Of a stretch of 64,000 nucleotides of DNA, positions 49,635 through 59,690 are shown one piece after another; within the stretch, counting starts at the first letter, position 1; every line of letters begins with the position of its first letter. Both the position numbers and the translations under genes were made by a program. The notes beneath the pieces were generated by a model. The model made no database searches and was not told where the DNA came from. It saw nothing but the letters and a program-made list of their open reading frames with translations. Origin of the DNA: Paulinella micropora (Eukaryota > Cercozoa > Imbricatea > Euglyphida > Paulinellidae). The stretch is from positions 208,501-272,500 of the forward strand of contig WBZZ01004058.1 of assembly GCA_019918135.1 (NCBI GenBank). Reading direction: 5' to 3'.

Positions 49635-50070
49635 GGAAGAAAAGAAAAAAAAGGAGTGGGGGGGCACCCCCCCCCCCTTTTCGTGGGCTCCCAAAAAAAA
49701 GTTTACTTATTTTTGCTCTCCTTCAGCCCGCTGGCGCGGCGGGCTAAAGCACGTGGCAAAACCTAGTACAATAGCAAAATGGATAAAATAAAGCGTGTGC
49801 AGGGGGAGGGGTGCCCCTGACTCCTTTCCTCTCCCTTTCTTGGTTCTCAGTGTTCGACAGAGCCTTACACTTGGCTCTAAAAATTAGGAGAAAGGGAAGG
49901 GGAAGGGCAGGGTGCGCTTCGCCGGTGTACAAAAGAAATTAATAAAAAATCCTTGACAAAGCCAGCCCGCCGGCGCGGGGCTGAAGGGAGTAAAAATGAA
50001 TGAAATTTCTTTGGGAGCCCACAGATGGGGGGGGCGCCCCCCCCCCCTTTCCCTTTCCTTTGCCTCCCCC

Positions 50071-50098
50071 CTGAGCCCCCTGAGCCCGGGGGCTCAAA
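50071..50098. repeat. Palindrome P, reversed copy
   Basis: CTGAGCCCCCTGAGCCCGGG then GGCTCAAA, followed on the right by the reversed companion ATATGAAACGCTTCAACTAA. Confidence 0.7.
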
Positions 50099-50159
50099 GA
50101 ACAGGGGAAGAACAAGGGGGGAGAAACTACAAAAAAATATGAAACGCTTCAACTAAGCC

Positions 50160-50510
50160 TCCCCCAACGCCGGGCGCCCCCCCCCCCTTTTGTTCCCTTG
50201 TCGAGACTCCTGAAGGTACATTTTTCTGTTACATTCTTGGCGCACTCTCCCTCCCTGAGCCGCCAAGAATGTACAAGAAAGAATCAATAAACAAAATCTT
50301 TGACAAAGTTTTAATATTGGCGCTAAGAAACTAAAAGAAAACTGGGAGCTGGTGAGAGAAGTGGCAGGGGGGAAAAGGAGGCGCCCAAGAATGTGCGGAA
50401 TCTTTTTATTAAAACTCGACAAGGTCTTACACTTGGGACTGAGAACGAAGAGAGGGGGGAAGAGGCAGGGGCGCGCTAAGACAAGTTAAAAGAAGAGAAG
50501 GGGACCCCTG
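50160..50510. repeat. Repeat B copies and intergenic DNA
   Basis: Repeat-B copies at ~50258-50330 and ~50395-50445. No gene. Confidence 0.6.
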
Positions 50511-50574
50511 TCGAGACTTTTCGGAACTTTCTTCATGGCGCTTTTAGCGAAGGCGGCTTGGCGATCCGCGCATG

Positions 50575-50639
50575 TGATATGGCTGAAAAAGGCAGTGTTT
50601 CCATGCTTTTTGGCAATAGTGCCTTTTTGGGCCATATCA
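50575..50639. repeat. Hairpin repeat H, copy 5
   Basis: TGATATGGCTGAAAAAGGCA pairs with TGCCTTTTTGGGCCATATCA with two mismatches. It shares both flanks with copy 1. Confidence 0.8.
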
Positions 50640-50791
50640 TGCTACGCGCATACATACGCAAATTTAGCGACAAATTTCGGGAGGGGGAGAGGGAAGAGGG
50701 AGGAAAACTTTCCCCTCCCCCATCCCCCTTTTCGTTTGTTTAAAGGGCTGGGGGAGGGGGAGAGAGGGGCGCCCCCGTTCTCTTCCCTTCC

Positions 50792-50793
<2 letters not shown>

Positions 50794-50837
<44 letters not shown>
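50794..50837. repeat. (CT)n microsatellite
   Basis: About 22 CT units. Confidence 0.95.
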
Positions 50838-50841
<4 letters not shown>

Positions 50842-51059
50842 ATCTTCCCGCTCCCTCCGAGGGGCGAGGGAGTGCGCAAGACTTGTCATTTGCGCAAACC
50901 AAAAAAATTTTGGCGCGCGTTTTTTTCCGCGCTTGCACGCATATGTTAACCCGCTGAAAGAGACAGGAGCGGCCCGTTCATTTGGCGCCAAATCTTGCTG
51001 TTTTGTCTGGGCGCGTGTCATACGGTCGAAAGCATAGCACAATCTTTTGCAGCCTGCGC

Positions 51060-51370
51060 CTCCTGTGTGAGTTCTTTGTTGCGCGTGGCCCAGCCCCAAA
51101 ACACCTCTTGTCCGTCCATCTCGCAGCGGAGCCGCACGTCGCCCCGCAGGCACAAGCCGCGGGACAGCCGCCGGGCCCAAACTTCTCGCTGCTTGGCGTC
51201 TGACATATACAAAGCCTCGTGTCTGTGGCACGGGAGAGGGCCCAGGCTGACCCGCACGCTGCACTTCCGCGCCCCGGCCGCCGCGCGCAGCAGCGTGCGG
51301 GTCAGCGGCGTTTTGCGCTTTAGCTGGTAGCGCATAGCCAGCTCGTGCACTTCAAGCAGGTGCACGTAGG
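51060..51370 (-). pseudogene. GNAT relic, second copy with internal deletion
   Basis: It matches 48290-48760 but lacks ~160 bp (48485-48645 equivalent): VHELAMRYQLKRKTPLTRTL then SVRVSLGPLPCHRHEALYMS and DVRLRCEMDGQEVFWGWATR. The acetyl-CoA motif is absent and the ends are unrelated DNA. Confidence 0.7.
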
Positions 51371-51970
51371 CCGTCAGGCGCTCGCTGCGCGCGCACATTT
51401 CCCTTTCCATTTCTTTCCCCTGCTCCCCCTTGTCTCCCCGCTCTCCTTTCTCGTCCCGCGCCCTCCTCTCGCCCCGCGGGAGAGTATTAAAAAAAAGAAT
51501 TTTTTTTAATTGAAAACTCGACAAAGTATTACACTTGGCACTATGGGCGTGGCTTAGCTTGAAAAGCCATTTGCCTCCTATACTACCCCCGACAAGAACT
51601 TTCAGCACCGGCCAAGCTGCACACCAACCACTGTCTCGCTGTGGTTGGTGTCTGTGCCCAGTTCAAGCCAAAAGGTAGCCGAGCCCTTTTGAACTATACG
51701 GGACAACACTAGAACACTCCCCAGGAGCGTGTGCCCTAAGGAGATGATGCCATGAGCAAGTCGAGGTTTCAGGAGTTCACGCTCGTTGTGAGTTACCTTC
51801 TACAACCCCGACTTCATCAACCCTTTGCATCACGCCCCGACTTCATCAGCCATGGTCAGGAGTTGGTTGCCTGTTTAGCCCTTGCGCTGCGCGCGATTAA
51901 CGGCGGACACAAAATCGTCATTATAGGGGGTTTGGTTTTAGGCCGGAGCACTGCAGCTGGCCCTCTGCAT
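51371..51970. other. Intergenic, unassigned
   Basis: Includes a reversed repeat-B-like AT stretch at ~51490-51540 and a weak ATG-started frame at 51752-51991 that ends in microsatellite DNA. I do not call a gene. Confidence 0.4.
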
Positions 51971-51979
51971 CCCCCCCGG

Positions 51980-51980
51980 G

Positions 51981-52032
<52 letters not shown>

Positions 52033-52190
52033 AGAGAGAGAAGAGAGAGAAGAAGAGAGAGAGAGAGAGAGATCTAGAAATAGATAGAGAGAGAGAGAGA
52101 TATGAGAGAGAGAGAGAGAGGGGGAGAGAGAGAGAGAGAGAGAGGGAGGGAGGGAGAGAGAGAGAGATGAGAGAGAGAGGGAGAGCGAGT

Positions 52191-52224
<34 letters not shown>

Positions 52225-52290
52225 CGAGAGATATGAGAGAGAGAGAGAGAGATTGAGGGAGGGAGGAAGGGAGGGAGTGATATGAGAGAG
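51980..52290. repeat. (GATA)n then (GA)n microsatellite
   Basis: GATA units at ~51981-52013, then ~275 bp of interrupted GA/GGA repeats including two internal GATCTAGAAATAGATA and ATATGAGAGA variants. Confidence 0.95.
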
Positions 52291-52345
52291 AAGAGAGCAC
52301 CCCAAAACGCACAAGAAGCTTTCAAACACAAACAAATTGTAAGAA

Positions 52346-53362
52346 TCAAATGCGCATTCTCGTAGGCACAACGCATTGAAGCCACTCGTTCTTCCTCTTC
52401 TTACTAGCACTTCGGAGAAACGCTGCAAAAGCTGGATCTTTGCCGCGTCGAGCTGGACCCACCAGTGTCAGGTCTTCGAAACTCTTGGAAAGTGCAGTTT
52501 CAATATCCTTCCAGACACTTGCTGCAAGTTTTACCACCGCTCGTTCTGCCACGAAGCGCAAGGAAACCAACCCAGGCAGAGTGGCGATACCGGAGAAATT
52601 AACCTCTTTGCTTTCGTTAGCAAACCCGGCGGGGCAGTAGATTCCGAGGTTTTTGGGATGCGCACTCGTCGGTAGATAGTCGCTCAGGCGCTCCTGGCCC
52701 TGCACAAGCGTAAAGCCGACCCGCTCCAGGGCCGCCCCTTTATTCCCGTAGTCGAAGCAACCAGTGAGTGTCTTGATGGCGGTGTTCTGCACGTCCAGCT
52801 CCTTCAGATTTTTGAACATATCCATTTCCGGCAGGGATCAGATCCGTGGACAGCCACTGATATCTAGCATCTGCAACACGCTCTCGAATTCTCAGAAAAA
52901 TCCGAACCTGTCAAATCAGTTCAGTCCCAATTGTAGTAGCGTAGTCGTCTGCAACCTGGCGAGGCTCAACTTTAGCTATCTGACTTTAGTCCACGCCTCT
53001 GGTGGCAAGGCATTTCGCGTGGGGTCCTCGCGAGATAAGCCCAAATTATCGTCGCACACGAACAGCTAGGCAAACTCGGGACGCAGCGTTAGCAGGCGTG
53101 TGAGCTCCTGGTCTGTCACATGGTTTCCAATCGCGAGCCTAGGAGCAGTAGCGCACGCCCGGATAGCCTGGTCACATTGCCTTGAATCATCCGAGACTGT
53201 GATGGTACCTGACGAAAGCTGGTGGACTTTTTCTACAAAGCGCCATTGTTCCGATCGCTCACTGCAAGCGAGCTCTGCGCAAGCACCGGATATGTTCTTG
53301 TCGCATGTTCTGCATTTTTTCTCACGCGCTTTTCGCGTCGTCGTGTCCATCGGCGCGCACAC
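52346..53362 (-). pseudogene. LRR family K, third copy, degenerate
   Basis: N-terminal part (53362-53066) reads KKCRTCDKNISGACAE, WRFVEKVHQLSSGTITVSDD, LTRLLTLRPEFA, parallel to the 31200 gene. A disordered stretch with several frame changes follows, then 52825-52346 (LKELDVQNTAIKTLTGCFDY, DYLPTSAHPKNLGIYCPAGF, LVSLRFVAERAVVKLAASVW). The C-terminal third is replaced by the GA microsatellite. More decayed than the 44376 copy. Confidence 0.75.
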
Positions 53363-53568
53363 AACTTACTGTGTTTCTGTAGTTTAATGACAGATATATA
53401 TGATAATACGTTTTTTTCCCTCCCCCAGCTTCCTTTCCCCTTCCTTTCTTTTCGCCTTGCGACTTGGCCTGGAGGGGGGGGGGGGGGGCGGGGGGGGGGG
53501 CGCCTTACCAAGCCTAAAAACAAAAACAAAAAAAAGGTAGGGTGTGCAGACTTTCTTTTTCGCCATTA

Positions 53569-53699
53569 AATTGTTTGGTTTGAAAATGAGCGAGGATCAG
53601 CGGGCGGGGGGGGGGGGGGGGGGGGGGGGGGGGGAATTTCATGCTGCAAAAAAAAATCTCCCGCCCGTCGATCCTCGCTCATTTTCAAACCAAACAATT
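53569..53699. repeat. 40-bp inverted repeat around a poly-G run
   Basis: 53569-53608 (beginning AATTGTTTGGTTTGAAAATG) is repeated inverted at 53660-53699 with only a two-base difference. The 51-bp spacer contains ~25 G and a short AT stretch. The right arm contains the stop codon of the Sel1 gene on the minus strand. Confidence 0.9.
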
Positions 53700-54878
53700 C
53701 AATTGCCGAATTCGCCCAAACTTTTTTTTACCCAATCGTGGACCCGGCAAATTTATTGACAAAATGGCTACCGGCCAAATTAGGGAGCCACAAGGTATTG
53801 CGCCAAGCGGGCGAAGGCCTGTTCGAACAAAATCTGCAGCCGTTCCTGTCTGGCACTTCACGCAAGGCCTGCAGGAGTTTTGGCAACGTTTCACTTCCAC
53901 CATGCTGAACGTGCAGCTTTCTTTTTTGCAGAGACGTTCAGACCCAAGGGCGCGCGCCCTGTCTTGGGGCACAAGTGCCCCCTCGGCGCGCAAACCCAGT
54001 TGGTACTGCGCAGCCGCACAGTTCTGTTCGCTCGCTTCTTGCAACAGCGCCAGCGCGCGGGCCTCGTCCTTGCGCACGCCGCGCCCGGACTCCAGGCACA
54101 AGGCCAGGTTGTACTTTGCGACCGCGTCGTTTTGACCGGTGGCTCGCGTGAACCACTTGACCGCGGTGACAGGATCCTGCACCACCCCGCACCCGTGCAC
54201 ATAACAAACCCCGAGGTTGCACATGGCACTGGTGTCACCCCTTTCGGCTGCGTGCAGGAAATACTTCGCGGCCCGGCCCTGGCTCTCGCGAGTGCCGAGC
54301 CCGTGGTAGTAGCAGACGCCCAGGTAGAACATGGCGTCTACGTCTCCCTGGGCCCTCGCTTGCTGGAACCACTTGACGGCGTGCTGCATTTCTGGTTGTG
54401 TGCCGTGGCCATGAAAATAACATTTGCCGAGGCTGAACTGTGCGTCGCTGTCTCCTAAATTTGCGGAGCGGGCGTAATACTTGAACGCCTGTGCGTAGTC
54501 CTGGGCTACCCCGTGCCCGTAGAAGTAGGACTCGGCCATGCAGTACAATTGTTCGGCCTGCTCACGTTCGGTAGGGCCGGTCGCAGGTTCGGCACTATCC
54601 AAAGATCTTTGGCGTGCGGGCTGGGTGTCGCTGCGCAGGTCATTGACCATGTCTCGCAAGATCAGCGCCACGTCGGGGTCTAGGCTCGGCCTCGCGTTGT
54701 CGACCACGTACTTGATGTCCGCCTCGGTCAGGCGCAGCAGGCCCGCGCGGTCGCGGTATTGAAGTACTCTGGCTACGATCCTTAGCGTGGCGCCGCGCAC
54801 GCCCCGCACCTCAAGCTCCGTTCGCAACCACTCCTGCACTTGTTCGCGCGTGCGGGGGTACAGGGGCATGGTTGGCAT
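53685..54878 (-). CDS. Sel1-repeat protein with N-terminal SAM-like helical domain
   Basis: 397 residues; I choose ATG at 54878 (MPTMPLYPRTREQVQEWL) because upstream is poly-Lys from a poly-T run. Residues ~5-80 form a helical domain resembling SAM (VQEWLRTELEVRGVRGATLR ... LRLTEADIKYVV). Residues ~110-330 hold six Sel1 repeats: YCMAESYFYGHGVAQDYAQA, GKCYFHGHGTQPEMQHAVKW, GVCYYHGLGTRESQGRAAKY, GVCYVHGCGVVQDPVTAVKW, LCLESGRGVRKDEARALALL. The last ~60 residues (GRIRQLNCLV end) are atypical, and the final codons lie in the inverted repeat, so the natural C-terminus may have been replaced. Confidence 0.75.
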   Translation of the reverse strand: MPTMPLYPRTREQVQEWLRTELEVRGVRGATLRIVARVLQYRDRAGLLRLTEADIKYVVDNARPSLDPDVALILRDMVNDLRSDTQPARQRSLDSAEPATGPTEREQAEQLYCMAESYFYGHGVAQDYAQAFKYYARSANLGDSDAQFSLGKCYFHGHGTQPEMQHAVKWFQQARAQGDVDAMFYLGVCYYHGLGTRESQGRAAKYFLHAAERGDTSAMCNLGVCYVHGCGVVQDPVTAVKWFTRATGQNDAVAKYNLALCLESGRGVRKDEARALALLQEASEQNCAAAQYQLGLRAEGALVPQDRARALGSERLCKKESCTFSMVEVKRCQNSCRPCVKCQTGTAADFVRTGLRPLGAIPCGSLIWPVAILSINLPGPRLGKKKFGRIRQLNCLV

Positions 54879-55344
54879 CACTGTGTGCAACAAGTCCTCA
54901 TTTTTTTTTTTTTTTTTTTTTTTGTTCACGCCTTCTGCAGCTCCTGCCCTCCCCCCCTCCCTCCCCTCCTTCCCTCTTTTGCTGGCGGGTTTCCACTCTC
55001 TGGCCCCCCCCCCCCCCATCCTTTTTTTGGGGGTTTCCGTTCTCAGCCCCCCCCCCCCCCCTTGCACTAATTTCCCTTCTGTTTCACTTTGGCTTTTATT
55101 TGAAGTAGAATAAGGTTATGCTTACGGGGGTCGGGAAGGGGGGGAAGGCGCGAGGGGGGAAGGCGCGAGGGGAGGGGGGTGTGGTTGTGTGTGTCTGTGA
55201 GAGGAAAGCTTTTTTAAAAAAATATGTCGGTGTGGCAAATCTGATCATGGCAAAAAAATGGGCAGGGGGGTATTTGTCCTGTGTGTGTGTGTGTGTGCAA
55301 TTGTGTTGCTTTGTAATTTTTTAGCTTTCTGTTGATCTTCCGAC

Positions 55345-55872
55345 ATGCTCCTCGCCGTCCGACGTGCGACTCACCGTGCAGCAAATTGCGCCAAGCTTTG
55401 TGCTAACGAAGACGCACCAACCGCACGATCCGACGCACTGGCCAAGCTTCAGCTCGATTACAAGGCTGAATACACGCTGTTCCAGCAGGCTAACGAAATG
55501 TTTGACGAGGAGGTGGAGGCGTTGTATGAAGTATTCGCAGAGGACTTTGCTTATTTCTGGCCCTACCTGCTCCCCGCTTCCTGTGGCCCTTCCTTTGTAC
55601 GTATTGCGCACTGGTCGACCAACGTTCTGCAGGATAGCCCCGAAGGAGAGTCGGAGGCTGCGATTGCAGAGGCGCAAAAAGAGTTAGCAAGGCTGAAGTA
55701 TCCCAACGCACCAACCGCGCTCAGCTGTAGATCCCTGGATATTCTTAGGCGTGGTCGTAATTCAGTGCTGATCCAGGATGACGTGTACCGTGCCGAGTTG
55801 AAAGCTCTACTCAAGCATGTAGCCGATTGCACAGAAACCTTGGCAGCAGCGCAAAAGTCGCAAGTGAACTGA
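55345..55872 (+). CDS. Hypothetical helical protein, 175 aa
   Basis: ATG at 55345. The N-terminus (MLLAVRRATHRAANCAKL) is basic and amphipathic and could be an organelle-targeting peptide. The body is helical with acidic patches: NEMFDEEVEALYEVFAEDFA, EAAIAEAQKELARLK, LKALLKHVADCTETLAAAQK. No family recognised. Confidence 0.55.
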   Translation: MLLAVRRATHRAANCAKLCANEDAPTARSDALAKLQLDYKAEYTLFQQANEMFDEEVEALYEVFAEDFAYFWPYLLPASCGPSFVRIAHWSTNVLQDSPEGESEAAIAEAQKELARLKYPNAPTALSCRSLDILRRGRNSVLIQDDVYRAELKALLKHVADCTETLAAAQKSQVN

Positions 55873-56395
55873 CTTTGCAAGTTTTTAGCACTACCTTATG
55901 CAGGTGGACTCGCCCAGTCGCGGGCTGAGCGCGGCCGAAGAACAAGCAGCCCAGACACGCACTCCATCACCTTGTTAGGAATTGATTAAAAAAAAAAAGA
56001 TATCTTCTGTCCTCAACTAGATTTTTTTTTTACTGAATTCTTTTTTGTACTAAAATTCCCCCCGGGGGGGGAGGGCCGGAAGGAGAAATGGCAGGGAGGG
56101 GTGCTGTTTCTGCGGGCGGCCCACCGTGGCCACCCGGACGCTCAGCTGGCAGTCTCACGCCGGCTCGACGCTCAGCTGGACAGAGTATAAACCGACAGAG
56201 CACTGTGGGTTTTATTCCGGGCTCAACAAGCGAGAAAGGGCACCCTGAGGGAACAGGATTGTGCTTCCCGTCGCTATTTCGGCATGTGACTTATAGGCGT
56301 ATGGCTAGGCACACATAAGGCACCCCACCACGGGCCCAGCACACCCACACCATCCCCTAATTCTCTGTCTGTCGACAGATGGCACCCAAGATAGA

Positions 56396-56460
56396 TACAT
56401 AGATAGATAGATAGATAGATAGAATCAATACATACATACATACATACAGATACATACAGG
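56396..56460. repeat. (GATA)n/(CATA)n microsatellite
   Basis: GATA then CATACA units just beyond the 3' end of the TPR gene. Confidence 0.95.
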
Positions 56461-56469
56461 CATAGCGCC

Positions 56470-59027
56470 TCATCTCTTTGCTTCCTGAGCCCTGCGTTTC
56501 AAAGCCTCGGCCTCCGCCAGCTTGCCCTGCTGCTCCAAAAATCTGGCCAGGTTCTTGACCGAAGCCAAGGTGCCCGGGTGCTCTGCCCCGAGCGTCTTCT
56601 CTAGTACAGAGGCTCTGCCTCCACCAGCTTGCCCTGCTTCTCCAGCAAGTCGGCCAGGTAGAACACCGATTGCAACGTGTCCGGGTGCTCTGCCCCGAGC
56701 GTCTTCACTCGTCCTTGCAGAGCCCTGCGGAACAGAGCCTCAGCCTCCGCCAGCTTGCCCTGCTGCTCCAGCAACAAACCCAGTATGTTGACCGATGTCA
56801 ACGTGTCCGGGTGCTCTGCCCGAGCGTCTTCTCTTGTCCTTGCAGAGCCCTGTGGAACAGAGGCTCGGCCTCCGCCTGCTTGCCCTGCAAATACAGCAAC
56901 CAGCACAGGATGTTGACCGAAGTCAACGTGGACGGGTGCTCTGCCCCGAGCGTCTTCTCTAGTCCTTGCAGAGCCCTGCGCAACAGAGGCTCGGCCTCCA
57001 CCAGCTTGCCCTGCTGATACAGCAACACGCCCAGGTTGCTGACCGAAATCAACGTGTCCGGGTGCTCTGCCCCGAGCGTCTTCTCTTGTCCTTGCAGAGC
57101 CCTGCGGTACAGACTCGGCCTCCGCCAGCTTGCCCTGCTTCTCCAGCAACTGGCCCAGGTTGTTGACCAAAGTCAACGTGGACGGGTGCTCTGCCCCGAG
57201 CGTCTTCTCTTGTCCTTGCAGGGCTGCCCTGCGGAACAGAGGCTCGGCCTCCGCCAGCTTGCCCTGCTGATACAGCAACAAGCCCAGGTTGCCGACCGAA
57301 TGCAACGTCCACGAGTGCTCTGCCCCGAGCGTCTTCTCTTGTCCTTGCAGAGCCCTGCGGTACAGAGACTCGGCCTCCGCCAGCTTGCCCTGCTGATACA
57401 GCAACCAGCCCACGTTGTTGACCAAAAGCAACGTGTCCGGGTGCTCTGCCCCGAGCGTCTTCTCTTGTCCTTGCAGAGCCCTGCGCAACAGAGGCTCGGC
57501 CTCCGCCAGCTTGCCCTGCTTCTCCAGCAACACGCCCAGGTTGTTGACCGCAGCCATCGTGCCCGGGTGCTCTGCCCCGAACGTCTTCTCTCGTCCTTGC
57601 AGAGCCCTGCGCAACAGAGGCTCGGCCTCCGCAAGCTTGCCCTGCTGATGCAGCAACAAGCCCAGGTTGCCGACCGAAATCAACGTCAACGGGTGCTCTG
57701 CCCCGAACGTCTTCTCATGTCCTTGCAGAGCCCTGCGCAACAGAGACTCGGCCTCCGCTAGCTTGCCCTGCCTCTCCAGCAACAAGCACAGGTGGTTGAC
57801 CGAAATCAACGTGTCCGGGTGCTCTGCCCCGAGCGTCTTCTCTAGTCCTTGCAGAGCCCTGCGCAACAGAGGCTCGGCCTCCGCCAGCTTGCCCTGCTTC
57901 TCCAGCGACACGCCCAGGTTGTTGACCGAAGTCAACGTGTCCGGGTGCTCTGCCCCGAGCGTCTTCTCGTACGCTTCCAAGCAACGTCGATACAGTACCT
58001 CCGCTCCCTTGAGGTTGAGGTCGCCCAGGCCTTGAAGCAGTCTGCCCAAAAAACCCGTGAGCTTCAACGTGGCTTCGTCTGTTTGGCCTTCCCTTGCCTT
58101 GAGCGCGTCGCGACCCGCCTGCACTACCCAGGCCCGCATCTCAGCCAGCACGGCCTTGTTCAGCTCGTGCGCCCCGCCTGCCATCTCTTCTACCAGGGCC
58201 AAGATTTTCTCTTTGTCCTCCTTCTTGAAAGCTTCCGCCTTTTTTACGTCGATTTTGGACAGAGAGTCCACGATAGATGAGAAATCCTCCACAAGCGCCT
58301 TTTGGAAATCCTTGGTCTCGGTGGGAGAGAGACAGATCTCGAACTTCGCTTCTGTCACCCGCGTGCAGAAGATCTCCCAGAGACACCATGAGCGAGTCAG
58401 GGGCACAGGGTTGCTCCAGGGGGACAGAATCAGCACCGTCCTGCCAATCGTCTTCACGTTCTCGCGAAACGCCTCGAACCAGAAGTCCGGGTCCACCGTG
58501 GAGGTCTGGTGCTGGTTGACCGTAAAAATGTCAAACCACAGAAAGGTCTGACTTCTCACGTTGTCTTTGTCGGGCCAGTGGGCAGCGATAGCCTCCACCA
58601 CTTGCTTAAACGTGTACTTCCACGCGTGCGAAAGAAACACAGTGGCGGTCGCCACGCCGGCGCGGTCTTGCGGATCCTGCGACCGGGCCAGCAGCTCCAC
58701 CTAGGAGCATTGCTGGTGCGCGGTGGCGGGCTTGACAAGATCGCGCACCACGTCGTCGGTGGTGGCGCCCGCAGCCAGAGAGCCCGCAGCCTCCCAGCGC
58801 TGGTACGTGGCCAGCAGCAGCGACACCGACACCCCGCGCTTCGGGATCGGGGAGCTCGCCTCCTTGGCCTCGTGTGGCTCCTGTTCCACCTCTGTCTGCT
58901 CTTCTCTGCGTTTTACAGCGTCCCCCTCTTGGCGCTGCTGCTGCTCCCCCTGCTCGCGCTGCCTACCTGCCTCCTCCTCCTCCTGCGCCGGGGCCGCGCT
59001 GTGCTCTTGCTGCCAGTGCTGGCACAT
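56470..59027 (-). pseudogene. TIR-like domain plus kinesin-light-chain-type TPR protein, with in-frame TAG and indels
   Basis: From ATG at 59027 a Gln/Glu-rich start leads to RGVSVSLLLATYQRW, TTDDVVRDLVKPATAHQQCS, then TAG (58701-58703), then VELLARSQDPQDRAGVATAT and FLSHAWKYTFKQVVEAIAAH in the same frame. FLSHAW, FDIFTVNQHQ and LTRSWCLWEI mark the TIR-like domain common in algal and cyanobacterial TPR proteins. About eleven 42-residue TPRs follow (GAEHPDTLTSVNNLGVSLEK, QGKLAEAEPLLRRALQG). A 2-nt deletion near 57114 and a 1-nt deletion near 56819 compensate each other, leaving ~98 residues in the wrong frame. A further deletion near 56600 removes RRALQG and shifts frame; the original stop is at 56470. 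Confidence 0.8.
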
Positions 59028-59094
59028 CGCATACAGTCATAACGTAAATACATGCATGAGCTACATCCATGCCATATCTGCAATACAAGGGACT

Positions 59095-59640
59095 GATCCT
59101 TCTACATTATCAAAGATTCATGCCACACAGACATAACGTACATACAGGCATGATATGAATGCATAAGATAGGTGCGTGACATACATGACATACATGCACG
59201 ATATACACACAGTTCCATGCAGGAAGATACATACATACGTGACATACATGCATGATATGAATGCATAACATACGTGCGGAACATACATGCATGAAATACA
59301 CACAGGACATACGTACATACATACATACATGCATACATGCATACATACCTACTACCTACCTACCTACTTCATACATACATACATGCATGCATGCATGCAT
59401 ACATACATACATACATACATACCATGCAGATGGCGCATTTGTTGCGATTCCACTTCAGAGCCACGAAGCTGGAACAGACCGGCAAGCCTTGAACAGACAT
59501 CGGTCCTACAGGAGATCGGAAAAGATGTATGCATGTATGTAATACATGTATGCATGTATGTATGTATGTGTATGTATGTGTATGTATGTATGTATGTATG
59601 TATGTGTGTGTGTTTGTCAACAAGTGGGATGGGGGAACTT
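59095..59640. repeat. (CATA)n, (CATG)n and (TGTA)n tetranucleotide repeats
   Basis: Several hundred bp of CATACATG- and GTATGTAT-type repeats, interrupted by a unique ~90-bp piece at ~59432-59522. Frames through it give Tyr/Cys/Met/His/Val-rich false proteins. Confidence 0.95.
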
Positions 59641-59654
59641 GGGTGGTTGGGTGG

Positions 59655-59656
59655 GT

Positions 59657-59690
<34 letters not shown>

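Noticed and set aside
57036-57761. 241-residue plus-strand frame in the TPR gene
   Set aside because: Antisense shadow of the 126-bp TPR repeats.
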